Shown piece by piece: positions 1 to 9,692 of a stretch of DNA of 64,000 nt. Under the pieces are notes generated by a model, which saw only the letters and a list, made by a program, of their open reading frames with translations, was not told the origin of the DNA and did not search any database. A program made the translations under genes and the position numbers. How positions within the stretch are numbered: position 1 is the first letter of the stretch; every line of letters begins with the position of its first letter. Source of the DNA: Heterohyrax brucei (lineage: Eukaryota > Chordata > Mammalia > Hyracoidea > Procaviidae); assembly GCA_028571685.1 (NCBI GenBank), contig CM053142.1, forward strand, positions 63,203,296 through 63,267,295, in the 5' to 3' direction.

Positions 1-559
1 ATTTTTATAGCTTTCCCATATCCATCTTTCTTAACAGCCTCCTCAAAGGAGACCTGACTGCTTCTTCCCTGCCCCCCTCAAGTGGCACCCCGGAGATCAC
101 TGGGAGGAGAGTGAGAAGCCGAAGGGCAGAGGGAGCAGAGGCAGAGAGAAGCTGTGCAGGAGGGTCTCCTCACTATGTCACTCTGGGGAAGTCCACAGGT
201 GAAGGGTCTGCCAGGGACACAGGGACTGGGAGAACAGGGAGCTCAGGGCAGGCCTCACTCATTCATCTGTGTGCTCACTCATCCCTGTGTTCTTTTAATA
301 CTGAGCATTTCCTCAGCAACAGAGACTGTCCTGGATGTGGGGGAACAAGGGTGGACAAGGCCATGGAAGCATCTAGTGCACAACTCAAAGCAACACTCAC
401 GCTTCACCTGAGCTATGAAGTGAACAGAACCCCTAAAGGTGCCCACACACAACCTGTTCTGGGGTGGCCTTGAAAAAGACAGTTTTTGCCTATGAGTGGA
501 GCAGAGAGAAACAATGGGAGCACTTAGCACAAGTACAAACCCAGACCTGGGGATGTCTG

Positions 560-1100
560 AGCTGAGACCTGAGATACAAGTAGAACTTACTAGGTGAAGT
601 GTAGCTGGAGAGAGAGTTGGGACATACGCCCAACTAAGGAAATACGGTGTGAAGGCCCAGAGGCAAAGGCTGGCATGTGGACTCAGAGAACACTGAACAG
701 GACAGCACAATGAGACACCAAGTGGGAATGAGGCAGGATGGGGGTGCTGGAGGTGGCAGGGAATGCTGCCGAAGTCATCATCCTACACACATTGAGGAGC
801 CATGGAAGCTTTTCATACAGAGGAGTCACATGATCAGATGCGCACTTCATAAAGATGACTCAGCTGCAGTGTGGCGATTAGGTAAGGACAGCACAACTCA
901 AAGCACGGGTACCACAGGAGGTTTCTTCAGGGATTCAGGCAAGAGACGAGGAGGGCCAGTGGGGATGGCAGAAGGAAGTAGGACTGGGAGGACTTAAGAG
1001 GTAGCTTCAGTGGGCACTGCTGATGGAACGGATGGGGGAGAGAGGGAGGAGGTGAAGAATACAGTCCTGAGCTTCCGGACGGGCTGAGACGGGAGACCGG
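560..1100 (-). mobile_element. L2 LINE fragment (antisense)
   Basis: The order of phrases such as gagtcacatgatcagatg, aagatgactcagctgcagtgtgg and aggcaagagacgagg follows the reverse complement of L2 ORF2. It is old and heavily diverged. Part of it (890-1100) is closely echoed at 1434-1690. Confidence 0.65.
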
Positions 1101-1289
1101 CAGGTTGGTGAACTGGAGAGATAGATGACGCCTGGTCAAGATTCCTTCCAATCCACAGTCAATAAGATTCCATGCAAATGGCAGGGATTACACAATCCTA
1201 AATCCTGGATCTAAAAGAGATCTAAAGAGAGAGTCGGTTCCTGGCTCCAGACTTCACACCTGTCCCTTCCTCCTTCAGATCATTATGTT

Positions 1290-1400
1290 ATTAGGATCCC
1301 ATTTTCATTCATCAAGCACTTTCTACAAGCCAGGCACTGTGTTAGGCACTGGAGAGAGAGCGATGAATAAGCCACAGGTCCTGCCTCCAAGGTAAAGTCA
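1290..1400. mobile_element. MIR/L3-like remnant
   Basis: The run atcaagcactttctacaagc followed by caggcactgtgttaggcact is the typical end signature of ancient MIR/L3-class repeats. The boundaries are vague. Confidence 0.4.
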
Positions 1401-1433
1401 AGTGAGTAGGAAACGCTAAGACAGGAGGGCTAC

Positions 1434-1690
1434 GACTTACAGCACGGGCACCACAGGAGGTTTCTCCAAGTGTGCAGGCAAGAGACGGTAGTGACCTAGT
1501 CCAGAGAGGGGCAGTGGGATGACAGGAGGGGGGGGTCAGGGAGAGTTAAGAGGCTGTATCAGTGGGTGCTACCAACGGAGCAGATGTTGGGGAGAGGGAG
1601 CTGCTGTGGGCTATGGGCTCAATGAGAAGAGGCACCCATGCGGCCTTGGGAGAACAGAGAGAGCTTCCAGACAGGAGAATGGTACACCTA
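1434..1690 (-). mobile_element. L2 fragment resembling 890-1100
   Basis: It repeats the phrase agcacgggcaccacaggagg and the following caggcaagagacg block about 542 bases after the first copy, and again ends with a gagcttcc-gac segment. The shared bases are not L2 consensus as I remember it, so a local duplication of an L2 fragment is likelier than two insertions. Confidence 0.5.
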
Positions 1691-2430
1691 AAGAAATTCC
1701 TAAAGCAAGAGAAAGAATAATAAAGGGCAAGTACAGAATCAATAGAGAGTACAGCAACGGTAGAGGTAGAGATGAAGGGAAGGGCAGTGCAAAGCCCTAA
1801 AGAAATATGAGGTTACTGAGCCCCAGAGAAGGAAAGCAACTTCCTCAAAGCACACAGCTCATTGGCAGAAGAGACAGCAGAAGAGCTTGTAAATGTGTGT
1901 TGTGCTTTCAATAACCTGAGTCTCTTTTGCCCTTTTGCTCCCACCCCCAATCAACATCTAGCCTGGAGAAATACATGAGCTGGAAGAGGTAAGCCATTCC
2001 CCAAAGCCGGGGTCACTCAGGAAGAAGGTCATGGTTTGTATCGTCTACCTGCTCTTACTTTTCCTGCCCCACTCTACTGGCGTGACATGCAAACCTACCT
2101 CTTAAAAGTATGTTCATTATAAAAATTAAAAAGCCCACAGTATCAGTCAGAATTCTGCACTCACTCCACAGCCCCAGCCGGACAATCAGAATTAAGCTAA
2201 TACTTCCACCCTCAGCCCTCACCCAAAGCTCAAGTTTTCTTTGGTGCTATAAACTTGACACTACTTCGACTGAACTGTAATCTCTTTAGGGACACGAAGG
2301 GACCATGTTTTTATTCTTCTTAGTACTCCATTTCCTTGATGCTTTGCACACCGTATTTTCTCAAAAGAAAAAAAAAATTCACTCAGTGGCCTGTTACTGT
2401 GTCCACAACGCTCTGCTAGACGCTATGAAA

Positions 2431-2591
2431 CAAATAAACCCACCACTGTCACATCAATTCTGACTCATAACAACCCTGTAAGACAGAGTAGAACTGCCCT
2501 GTCAAGTTTCCAAGGAGCATCTGGTGGATTTGAACTGCCGACGTTTTTGTTAGCAGCTGTGGTACTTAACTACCACACTACCAGGGTTTCC
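2431..2591 (-). mobile_element. AfroSINE
   Basis: Antisense copy. It runs from the tail segment (aattctgactcataacaaccctg) through cagagtagaactgccctg and tttccaaggagcatctggtgg to the tRNA-like head (ttgaactgccgac, gttagcagctgtgg, accagggtttcc). It splits an older MIR/L3-like sequence (2401-2430 and 2592-2640). Confidence 0.9.
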
Positions 2592-3048
2592 TGCTAAATG
2601 CTTGCAGAAGGGGAAAATAGATGTTCTCTGTCCTCAAGGAGCAGGGTCATATGAAATTTCAAGAGGTCTCTCAGCTGGGCCAACTGACCACTCGACTGCT
2701 CTTTAGTATTCCAGACAGATTGTCATGCAGCCCCAGGCTGGGTACGTCCAGTATCAGAAAGCTCACACCTCAATTTTTTTACCAGCTTTAATTGTTAACT
2801 AAGCTGAAATCTTCATCTCCTATTGTTTTTCTACATGGTATCATGACTTTTGTCTGAAATAACAGAAAATACATTTAATCCTTTTTTCACACACCAGCCA
2901 TTCAATATTTAAAATTTGTTTCTGTATGTCTACAGTTTCTTCACATGACCCCAGCCCATCAAGTGTTCCTTCTTCAGGAATCTAAGTCTCTCATTTTTAT
3001 GCTTAAATGCAGATCTAGAACTAAGGTGATGTTCCAGACAGGCACTGA

Positions 3049-3098
3049 CAGGGATCAGTGTGGGACCCATGGCACAGGGATCAGTGCGGGACCCACGG
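3049..3098. repeat. Two-copy 26-bp tandem repeat
   Basis: The phrase cagggatcagtgtgggaccc at 3049 recurs at 3075 with one change (t to c), and the units end in catgg versus cacgg. It lies just before the AfroSINE at 3138. Confidence 0.75.
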
Positions 3099-3137
3099 CC
3101 AGCTGCTACCTTATTCTAGGGACTGTAAGTAAATTGG

Positions 3138-3291
3138 AAATCCCGGTGGCATCGTGGTTGAGTGCTATGGCTGCTAACCAAAAGGTCAGGAGTTTGAATC
3201 CACTAGGCACTCCTTGGAAACCCTATGGGGAAGTTCTACTCTCTTCTTTAGGGTCTTTATGAGGCAGAGTCAACTCAACAGCAATGGGTTT
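3138..3291 (+). mobile_element. AfroSINE
   Basis: Sense copy. The head begins cccggtggcatcgtggttga, the anticodon-arm-like part reads ggctgctaaccaaaagg, the B-box-like part is gtttgaatcc, and the body is ccttggaaaccctatgggg. The tail is slightly decayed (gggtctttatgaggcagagt) and is followed by a GATA-rich stretch to about 3345. Confidence 0.92.
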
Positions 3292-3344
3292 ACAGATAGA
3301 TAAGATAGGTATGTAGCATAGGCAAGTAGATACATAGACAGTTG

Positions 3345-3547
3345 TCATCTAGTCAATCCTGACTCACGGTGGCTACCCTGTGGACAATAAAACTAAACTG
3401 CCCACATCCTGTCCATCACTGAGGTGACTCAGTCAGTCTGTCTCACTGAGGGCCTCCCTCACCCTCACTGGCCCTCTGTGTCACCAAACAGGATGTCCTC
3501 CTCCAGCAACTGATCCCTCTCAATGATGTGTCCAAAGCAAGCTAGTC
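3345..3547 (-). mobile_element. RTE (BovB-like) LINE 3' end, antisense
   Basis: Diverged antisense match to the RTE tail. It has gtcaatcctgactcacggtgg, then a decayed non-coding part, then ggatgtcctcctccagcaac and gatgtgtccaaag, which are the reverse complement of the last coding segment of the element. It abuts another SINE on the same strand. Confidence 0.7.
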
Positions 3548-3800
3548 AGACAATATTCTGTTGTGATCCATAGGGTTTTCACCCACTAATTTTGGGGGGT
3601 AGACCACCAGGCCTTTCTTCCTAGTCTGTCTTAGTCTGGAAGCTCCACTGAAATTTTCCACCATCAGTGACTCTGCTGATATTTGAACTACTGATGACAC
3701 AGCTTCCAGCATCATAGCAACACACAAGATACCACCACACAACACACTGACATACAGGTGATAGTCTTCAATCACATTCCGTGAAGGCCAGTGAAGGCTG
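3548..3800 (-). mobile_element. tRNA-Gly-type afrotherian SINE (body)
   Basis: The block gtgatccatagggttttcac, then ggcctttcttcctagtctgtc and ttagtctggaagctcc, then cagcttccagcatcatagc, is shared in the same order with the element at 37336-37585. The latter retains a tRNA-Gly-like head, so this copy is assigned to the same family. Its own head is not clear. Confidence 0.7.
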
Positions 3801-4155
3801 TACGCATTGCATTGGCAGCTGTTTCACTGTCTGTTGGCTCCTCTTAAGTTTACAGTCAACTTAACTCTAAGGCCTTTTTCCCAGGACCAAGCCTGTCCAT
3901 TCTATGCTAGTGTCTTACACTTTTTCAAAGGCAGAACTTTAGATTTTTCTTTGTTTCATCTGACTTTTTAAAAAATTTAAACCATTTTTCTGCTCTGATG
4001 ATATTTCTTTTTTTAAAAAAAAAATCTTAGATTCTGTCATCAAGGTGTTATCTGTCCCTTTTCAGCTTTGTGTCATCAGAAGTTTTGGTAAATGCAACAC
4101 TGCCTTGTTAAAACGGTTGAACTGGACAGGACCAAGGACAGCGTTCTACCACAAA

Positions 4156-4310
4156 ACAAAACCAAAGGTTGCCAGGGAGTCCAACACGTAGTGATTCTAG
4201 AGGTCAAAACAGAACTATCCCATAGGGTTTCCAAGGAGAGGATGGTGAATTTGAACTGCCAACCTTTTGGTTAGCAGTCACAATACTTAACTACACCACC
4301 AGGGCTCCTC
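4156..4310 (-). mobile_element. AfroSINE, diverged
   Basis: The tail half is degraded, but cccatagggtttccaaggag, ttgaactgccaaccttttgg and ccaccagggctcc are intact, giving an antisense copy. Confidence 0.85.
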
Positions 4311-4639
4311 TCAGGTCCCTGGAACTGACACTAATAGAAAAGGCAATGTTTTTTCATAACTTTGAGAACAACTCAACTGGTATCCTGTCATCTAATCCAT
4401 ATTTCCTCATTTAATCCATGGATATCATGAGAGATTCCATCTAATACTTTACTGAAAGCCAGACACCTTGCCTACAGCTGACCCTTGATTTAGGGTAACA
4501 GCTTGGCAACAGTGCAAAAAGAAAAAAAACGCAGTTAGTTTGGCTCGACTCAGTCTTAGTGATCTTTTACCAGGGTTTCTTTCCAAGATCCACCTTGTCC
4601 ATTGGGTTAAAAATGGCTCTTTAGAATCTACAGACAGAT

Positions 4640-4780
4640 AGACCTTGGAAGTGATCCAAGGTCTAATTCCTACCTTCACTGCTGAGGAAACCAATGCCTA
4701 AAGTGCTTAACTGGTACCCCCAAAGTCACAGAGTTCATCAGATGAAGAATAAGAATGGGATTCCATGTCTAGGTCTCCAT
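4640..4780 (-). mobile_element. MIR fragment
   Basis: The phrase cactgctgaggaaaccaatg, followed by caaagtcacagagttcatca and gattccatgtctaggtctcc, follows the antisense MIR core order. Confidence 0.5.
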
Positions 4781-4866
4781 GTTCAATGTTTATTTCTCAA
4801 CAGCAGATTGTCATAACAGTTTTCTGTACATGTGCACATCCACCGGCATATGAGTGTGCTCACACT

Positions 4867-4905
4867 CGCTCGTGAGTGCACACACACACACGCACACACA
4901 CACAG
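4867..4905. repeat. (CA)n microsatellite with interruptions
   Basis: Alternating CA repeats interrupted by a single CG; likely to vary in length between individuals. Confidence 0.85.
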
Positions 4906-5487
4906 AATCTTCTTCCAGGTCTCCTAATTATCCTCCAAGCCAAACCCTAGCATTATCATTTTTTCCAGATTTAGTGAGGACCCCATGACTAACCACTTTG
5001 CCTTCCTACTTCAGAGAACAAAAGACAGAGGTCTAAGATCCCTTAACGGGAATCAGGCTCCCATTGTAGACGAGTTTTGCCCTTCACCCCAATCTGGCTT
5101 AAGCTTGGGAACTCTAAGTCTACCTAGAGGAAACCACTGTCCTTATTGCACTTGAGGCTGTGTGTGCACAGGTATGGGGCTTGTACCTTGGTGGGCATTA
5201 AGCTGGGCTATCTCTTCAAAGCACTGAGGGGAGGTGGGGACTTCCCCAGAGAACAGTGGGCCATGTGCCTAGTGGTTTACAGGGAAGCTCAGTCTTCTGG
5301 TACTTTCTGAGAGAGGCAGAGCCCCCGGCCACATAGCTCAAGGGACTGGCATTGCGAAGGTGTGAGCCTGCCACGTAAAACCTCTGAATGGGAGCTGGGC
5401 AGTGGCCTGTGGCTAGGTAACTGAAGTACTGGGCCCCACGGAAGGGCAGATTAAGTGACTCAGCTGGAAAGAACAAGTGGCAAAAAA

Positions 5488-5658
5488 GAAACCCTGGTAC
5501 TGTCATGGTTAAGTGCTACAGTAGCTAATCAAGAGACAGGCAATTCAAATCCAACAGGTGCTCCTTGGAAACCGTATGTGGTGGTACTACTCTGTCCTAT
5601 AGGATCACTGTAAGAATTGACTCCATGGAAGTGGGTTTGTTTTTTGTTTTTGTTTTTA
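5488..5658 (+). mobile_element. AfroSINE
   Basis: Sense copy with aaccctggtactgtcatggt, ttcaaatccaacaggtgctc and ctctgtcctataggatcac, ending in a (GTTTTT)n-like tail. It and the next copy lie within 500 bp of the IQSEC3 exon and are antisense to IQSEC3 transcription. Confidence 0.9.
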
Positions 5659-5815
5659 GTGGCAGAAGGTAGTCCTGCTGCTTTGCTGCTAAGGAAGGGG
5701 TCAACAGTTCAAATCCGCCAGCTGCTCCCTGGAAGACCTTTGGGTAGTTCTGCTCTGTCCCATAGGATCTCTATGAGTCAGAAGCTACTCTATGGCAGTT
5801 TTTGGTTTTATTTTT
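5659..5815 (+). mobile_element. AfroSINE, tandem with the previous copy
   Basis: It begins exactly at the T-rich tail of the preceding element and carries gttcaaatccgccagctgct, tgggtagttctgctctgtcc and ctatgagtcagaagc. Two same-strand copies back to back suggest insertion into the tail of an existing SINE. Confidence 0.88.
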
Positions 5816-5964
5816 CCCTGTCTTGTCTTTTCTTTTTGTAGTGGCAAAAGAGGTATGCCTGCAGCACAGGTAGGCCCAGATGGGGAGACTTGTGGTACCC
5901 TGGACAGCCCCCAAAGAACGGGCCCCTCACCTCCCTCCCCACCCCCCTTGGAGGCCCTGGGTAC

Positions 5965-6247
5965 CTGTTTATTCTTTAGGTCAAGGGAGAGTTCGTAATC
6001 GGAGGCGGCAGGGGCGTGGGAGCAGAGCGCCGTCGCCAGGGCAGGCTGCTGCTGGCCGGGGGAGGCCGTGCGGTGGGGGCCGGCGGCCCGAGGGGAGGCA
6101 CCCCCCGCCCCTGGCCGCTCCTCCTCCTCCTGCAGCTCCTGGGCTTGAGCCTTCGGGGCCTGGGCACTGGGTCTGCCGCCTGCCACCGCCGCCGCTGCCA
6201 CCACGGAGTCCTCCATGCCCCCACCGGCCTGGGCACAGGAGCCGTCA
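5965..6247 (-). CDS. IQSEC3: IQSEC3 internal coding exon (N-terminal region just before the IQ motif)
   Basis: IQSEC3 (BRAG3/SynArfGEF) is a brain-enriched exchange factor for ARF6 that acts at inhibitory synapses with gephyrin; the full protein has IQ, Sec7 and PH domains. The 283-bp exon has one base finishing a split codon and then 94 in-frame codons. An acceptor (tract ccttctgtttacag, AG at 6249-6248) precedes it, and CAG followed by gtaccc (GT at 5964-5963) ends it. The peptide is Ala/Pro/Gly-rich, with MEDSVV at codons 11-16 and an acidic QEEEER stretch near codon 40. It ends [13 protein letters not shown], the segment that sits directly before the IQ motif and resembles SYELSSDLQDKQ in paralogue IQSEC1. 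The Sec7 and PH exons must lie beyond base 1. The ATG at codon 11 has G at -3 and +4, so it could start a shorter isoform. Identity comes from remembered protein sequence; exon numbering (probably 3) is inferred. Confidence 0.92.
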
Positions 6248-6536
6248 CTGTAAACAGAAGGCAACGGGTGCTCGTTGGGGGACAGGGGATGGGGTGCATG
6301 TCGGTGAGAGGGTGGGGGAACTGGGGCAGGCTGGCCTAGCTTAATGCCTAGCAGGCTTCTCTAGCAAAGAGGCTGATGGGGCATCTCCTGCAGTCCCCTC
6401 CAGGGAGAAGCAACTAAGGCAGAGAAGAGCCCAGGACCAGCAGTTGGGGCAACGAGAGAGCCTCGACTTGGAGCAGGGTGTCCCAGGCAGAGGGAGGGAG
6501 TAGCTCCAGCTAGAGCTCAAGATCTTCTGCTTAGAA

Positions 6537-6760
6537 GCAGTATAGCAGAGTGGTCAGGTATAGACCACCTGGATTTAAATCTGGGCTCTGCCTCTTATTA
6601 GCTACATGACTTGGACAGGTTACTTAACCACCCCATACCTCTGTTTCCCCATCTGGAAAATAAGCATAATAATAGTACCTGCTTCACAGGAATTCTGGGA
6701 GGTTTGAATTAGTTCAAATCCCTAAAAAGGCACCTGGCCCTTGGTCACTGCTCTAAGTCA
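6537..6760 (+). mobile_element. MIR
   Basis: Fairly complete sense MIR: tRNA-like head (tagcagagtggtcaggtata), core ctgggctctgcctcttatta and gctacatgacttggacaggt, then tgtttccccatctggaaaat. It lies about 300 bp upstream of the IQSEC3 exon in the transcript direction. Confidence 0.8.
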
Positions 6761-7252
6761 GTGTTTACAGTTGTAACTATCAGCAGTCCAGCTCAGTGGC
6801 CATTGGCTTAGGTAGCTGGGAGGAAACTGACCCATACTGAGTCAGCTCCTGGTGCTTATACACCTAGCTTGGGTACAAGCCCCTCATTGGTGGGTGGACT
6901 CCAGCTTTGGGGGTGGACTTGCAGAGAGGAGGGTTCTTGCCCTGGGTTTAGACGAGCCTCTGTTCTTCCCTGGCCCCTCTCCTCCATGTAATCACCAGCA
7001 GGCTGAGCGCTGGCTGCTGCCCACCTGCCTATTCTAAGAACACATCTCACTAGCTGGTGGCCCCACACTCCAGCCTTCCTGGGGAAATTAGTTCACTCAG
7101 GTTGCTCCCCTCCCCAGACAGTCCTCCAATTCTGCTGCTCCCTGAAGACTTAGCACTAAGCTGCCTCCTCCATGAAGTCTTGCTGACTGACTCTAGCTTT
7201 CACTGCCCTATCTCCGATCACAGAGACCCATCCTTAGAGAGCCATTTCACAT

Positions 7253-7358
7253 AGGAGTTGAGGCATCATGGTTAATAGCAATGGGCTTAAACCCAGGCTC
7301 GATCATTGTGTGGCCTTGGCTTCCTCAATAGTATGCTGGAGGTATGGTCAGAGGTAAA
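7253..7358 (+). mobile_element. MIR, 5' part, interrupted
   Basis: Sense MIR head and core (gaggcatcatggttaatagc, tgtgtggccttggcttcctc) stop where an AfroSINE begins. The remainder resumes at 7523. Confidence 0.65.
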
Positions 7359-7521
7359 ATAAAAAAACCTACTGCCATTGAGTCAATTTCAACTCATAGA
7401 GAATCTACAGAACAGAGTAGAACTGCCCCTATAGACATCCTAAGGAGTAGCTGGTAGGTTCAAACTGCCTCCCTTTTGGTTAGCAGCCATAGCACTTAAC
7501 CACTATGCCACCAGGGTCCTG
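7359..7521 (-). mobile_element. AfroSINE inserted in a MIR
   Basis: Antisense copy from cctactgccattgagtcaat to atgccaccagggtcctg. The flanks tcagaggtaaa and tcaagggtaaa look like a decayed target-site duplication. Confidence 0.92.
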
Positions 7522-7735
7522 GTCAAGGGTAAAGGACTCAGTATATGCAAGGTGTTTAGCACAGAGCCTGGCACAGAGTAAGCACTCAGTCAGCATGAGC
7601 TCATCTCCCACCTATACACTCCTGGAGGCCAGGGCCTGTGCTCCTTTTGATTCTCTTCCCCCAACTTAGTGTCTAGCAGTGCTGGGCCAACAGTGAGTGC
7701 TCAATAAATGCTTGTTGAGGAGTGAACTGAAGAGA
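7522..7735 (+). mobile_element. MIR 3' part followed by an L2 3' end
   Basis: To about 7605 the sequence (ggtgtttagcacagagcctg, gcacagagtaagcactcagt) completes the interrupted MIR. From about 7610, ccagggcctgtgctcctttt to gtgagtgctcaataaatgct is the signature 3' end of L2. Confidence 0.65.
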
Positions 7736-8344
7736 AGCCATGGGCCACGGGGATGTCGTGGACAGCGACAAGCCCAGGGCTAGATGGAGACTTACACTCA
7801 TCTAGTCCAGCCTTCCAATCTCTCGTTGGTACAGATGCAGTGCGTGAGACCTGGAGAAGTGGTGTGGCCTGATAGCGGAATGCTAGGCAGCCTTAGGGGT
7901 TATCTCTTCGAAGAGTTGCCTTCAGGTAAGATGTCCATATCATGCCAGAGAAAGGGCTTCTTCCTGTTGCTTCTACCTAACCCTAGAGTTTTCTTCCTGT
8001 GCCCAGTGCTGGAATAACCAAAGCCGGGGTGAGGGATCCTCTCTCCACCCTACCCCTGTCTGTCCTCTCAGCACTCTTCTTCCGCCTCCTTCAAATAAGA
8101 GAGCAACCCCCTAAGAAAGCCTTCGTTGCTACTTCATGTTTCTTTGCTCCACCATGTCTTGTGTCGCTGCAAATCACAGCTGGATGGAGTTCTAGATACC
8201 TCTGATCATTTTTTTTCACCAGCAAGTCCATTTTTTTGCCATCAAGTCCATTTTTTACCTCACTTGGATTTCTCTCATTATAATACATGCTTGTTCTTCC
8301 CTCACCAACAAGTACATGGAAATAGCCCTCTCCTATCACCAGCA

Positions 8345-8507
8345 CAGAAATTCTGGTGGCATAGTAGTTAAGTGCTATGGCTGCTAACCAGGTCAGAAGT
8401 TCAAATCCACTGGGTGCTCCTTGGAAACTCTATGGGGCAGTTTTACTCTGTCATATAGGGTCGCTATGAGTCAGAATTGACTCGACAGCAGTAGGTTTGT
8501 TTTTTTC
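8345..8507 (+). mobile_element. AfroSINE
   Basis: Well-preserved sense copy: attctggtggcatagtagtt, gttcaaatccactgggtgct, ctatggggcagttttactct and gggtcgctatgagtcagaat, then a T-rich tail. The tail closely matches the RTE 3' end at 48280-48326. Confidence 0.95.
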
Positions 8508-8533
8508 TTTTTGGGGTATCATTAGCACAGTCT

Positions 8534-8573
8534 GCCTTCAGGGCCTGAGGGCCGCCTTCAGGGCCTGAGGGCC
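8534..8573. repeat. Perfect 20-bp tandem duplication
   Basis: Two identical head-to-tail copies of a 20-bp GC-rich unit (8534-8553 and 8554-8573). The lack of differences implies a recent slippage event or an assembly artefact. Confidence 0.9.
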
Positions 8574-9191
8574 ACGTTCAGCCCACCTATCTCTTCCCCA
8601 GAATGTTTGTGGCACTGATACCCAGGGCCTCTTCACCCCAAAAGGTTTTCAAGACTCTTCAGAGAACTGGTAGCTACTCAAGGCTATGAACAACTTTACA
8701 TATAGTCTTTTGTTTCCTTTGATTGCTGGAATGTGCTTAGCAAAAGGTACTGGAGAGTTCAGTGCCTCCTCAGGAGCAGTGCTCAGCCAGTGATGATAAG
8801 GGTTTGTGGGTAAATAACCCAACTCCCTTGTCCTTCAGGTGAAGGAAGGCTGGGTCACACTCTACACCATCACCCAAATGTCCCCAGTGAGACTGAGTCC
8901 AGTTGCCTCAAGCAGTGACCTGATCTTTAATGAACCCTGCGTTGGCTTCTTTCTCTTCTATGTTTATATCCCCACTTCCCTACAGGTACTTCTTGGGGTC
9001 CCTTTGCCCCAGATAAACTGCTTATATTAAAACAAAATGAAATAAAACAAGTAAAACACAACTCTTGCTTTATTGGTGGGTGTTTGTTTGTGGGCCACTT
9101 TTCTGGGTACAAAGACTCCAAGCTTATTCATAGGACCTGGAAGTTAGGAGGCTCTTCCCTTCCATTTGCAGCATGCAAAAGCTTGTGTCTA

Positions 9192-9193
9192 CA

Positions 9194-9230
<37 letters not shown>

Positions 9231-9240
9231 ATGCACACAC
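9192..9240. repeat. (CA)n microsatellite
   Basis: Nearly pure CA repeats from about 9192 to 9227, then an interrupted cacacaca stretch. A likely polymorphic marker. Confidence 0.92.
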
Positions 9241-9639
9241 AATGTTTCTAACTAGATCTTTGCTTTGGGAAATTCATGTCCTCGTCTTGAACCGTAGTTT
9301 CTGTACCCATCACATGAGGGGAACTTGTTATTCTCTAAGGTCTCTTCCAGCTTGGACACGTGGGCAGCTTGAATTCTAGTCCAGAGGACTGCTCAATGGG
9401 GCCCACTAGCCCTGGGGTTTCAGGTGCCCTGGCTGGTGGAACCTTACTCTGCCTTTGTTCATAAACATGCACAAGGACCTGAGAGTCTATAGCTTTCCCA
9501 GGTATATCAGGAGAAAAGTTTAGAAGGGGACTGTGCCCTTGCATTCCCTCCCTAAGTTTCCCTAGACTCGTGTGGTAGAAGATGGCCATGGGCACCAAGG
9601 ACTGCTGTCATCGGTATCACATAGTCTAAGCCTGTATAC

Positions 9640-9692
9640 CAAACCAAGACCAAACCTGTTGCCATCAGGATGATTTCTACTCATAGTGACTG
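9640..9692 (-). mobile_element. AfroSINE tail fragment
   Basis: Only the antisense 3' half is recognisable (aaacctgttgccatcaggat, ttctactcatagtgactgta). Beyond about 9692 the match is lost, so this copy is truncated or very decayed. Confidence 0.6.

Larger units (their letters stand above)
1..5964 (-). other. IQSEC3: IQSEC3 intron downstream of the coding exon (partial)
   Basis: This stretch follows the splice donor at 5964. No minus-strand reading frame encodes the expected IQ-motif continuation, so the next exon lies outside the window. It holds L2, MIR, RTE and AfroSINE remnants listed separately. The rest (about 1-560, 1690-2430, 4310-4640 and 4910-5487) looks like unique non-coding DNA in which I see no further signal. 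Confidence 0.8.

Noticed and set aside
5785-5964. Continuation of the IQSEC3 reading frame beyond the exon end
   Set aside because: The frame stays open past 5965 but enters the intron and the AfroSINE at 5659-5815. The match to IQSEC proteins stops at the CAG/gt donor.
1-5964. Next IQSEC3 exon (IQ motif)
   Set aside because: No minus-strand frame here encodes an IQ-type basic helix after an acceptor in the right phase.
5880-6344. Plus-strand frames over the IQSEC3 exon
   Set aside because: They are shadows of the minus-strand exon in a GC-rich region.
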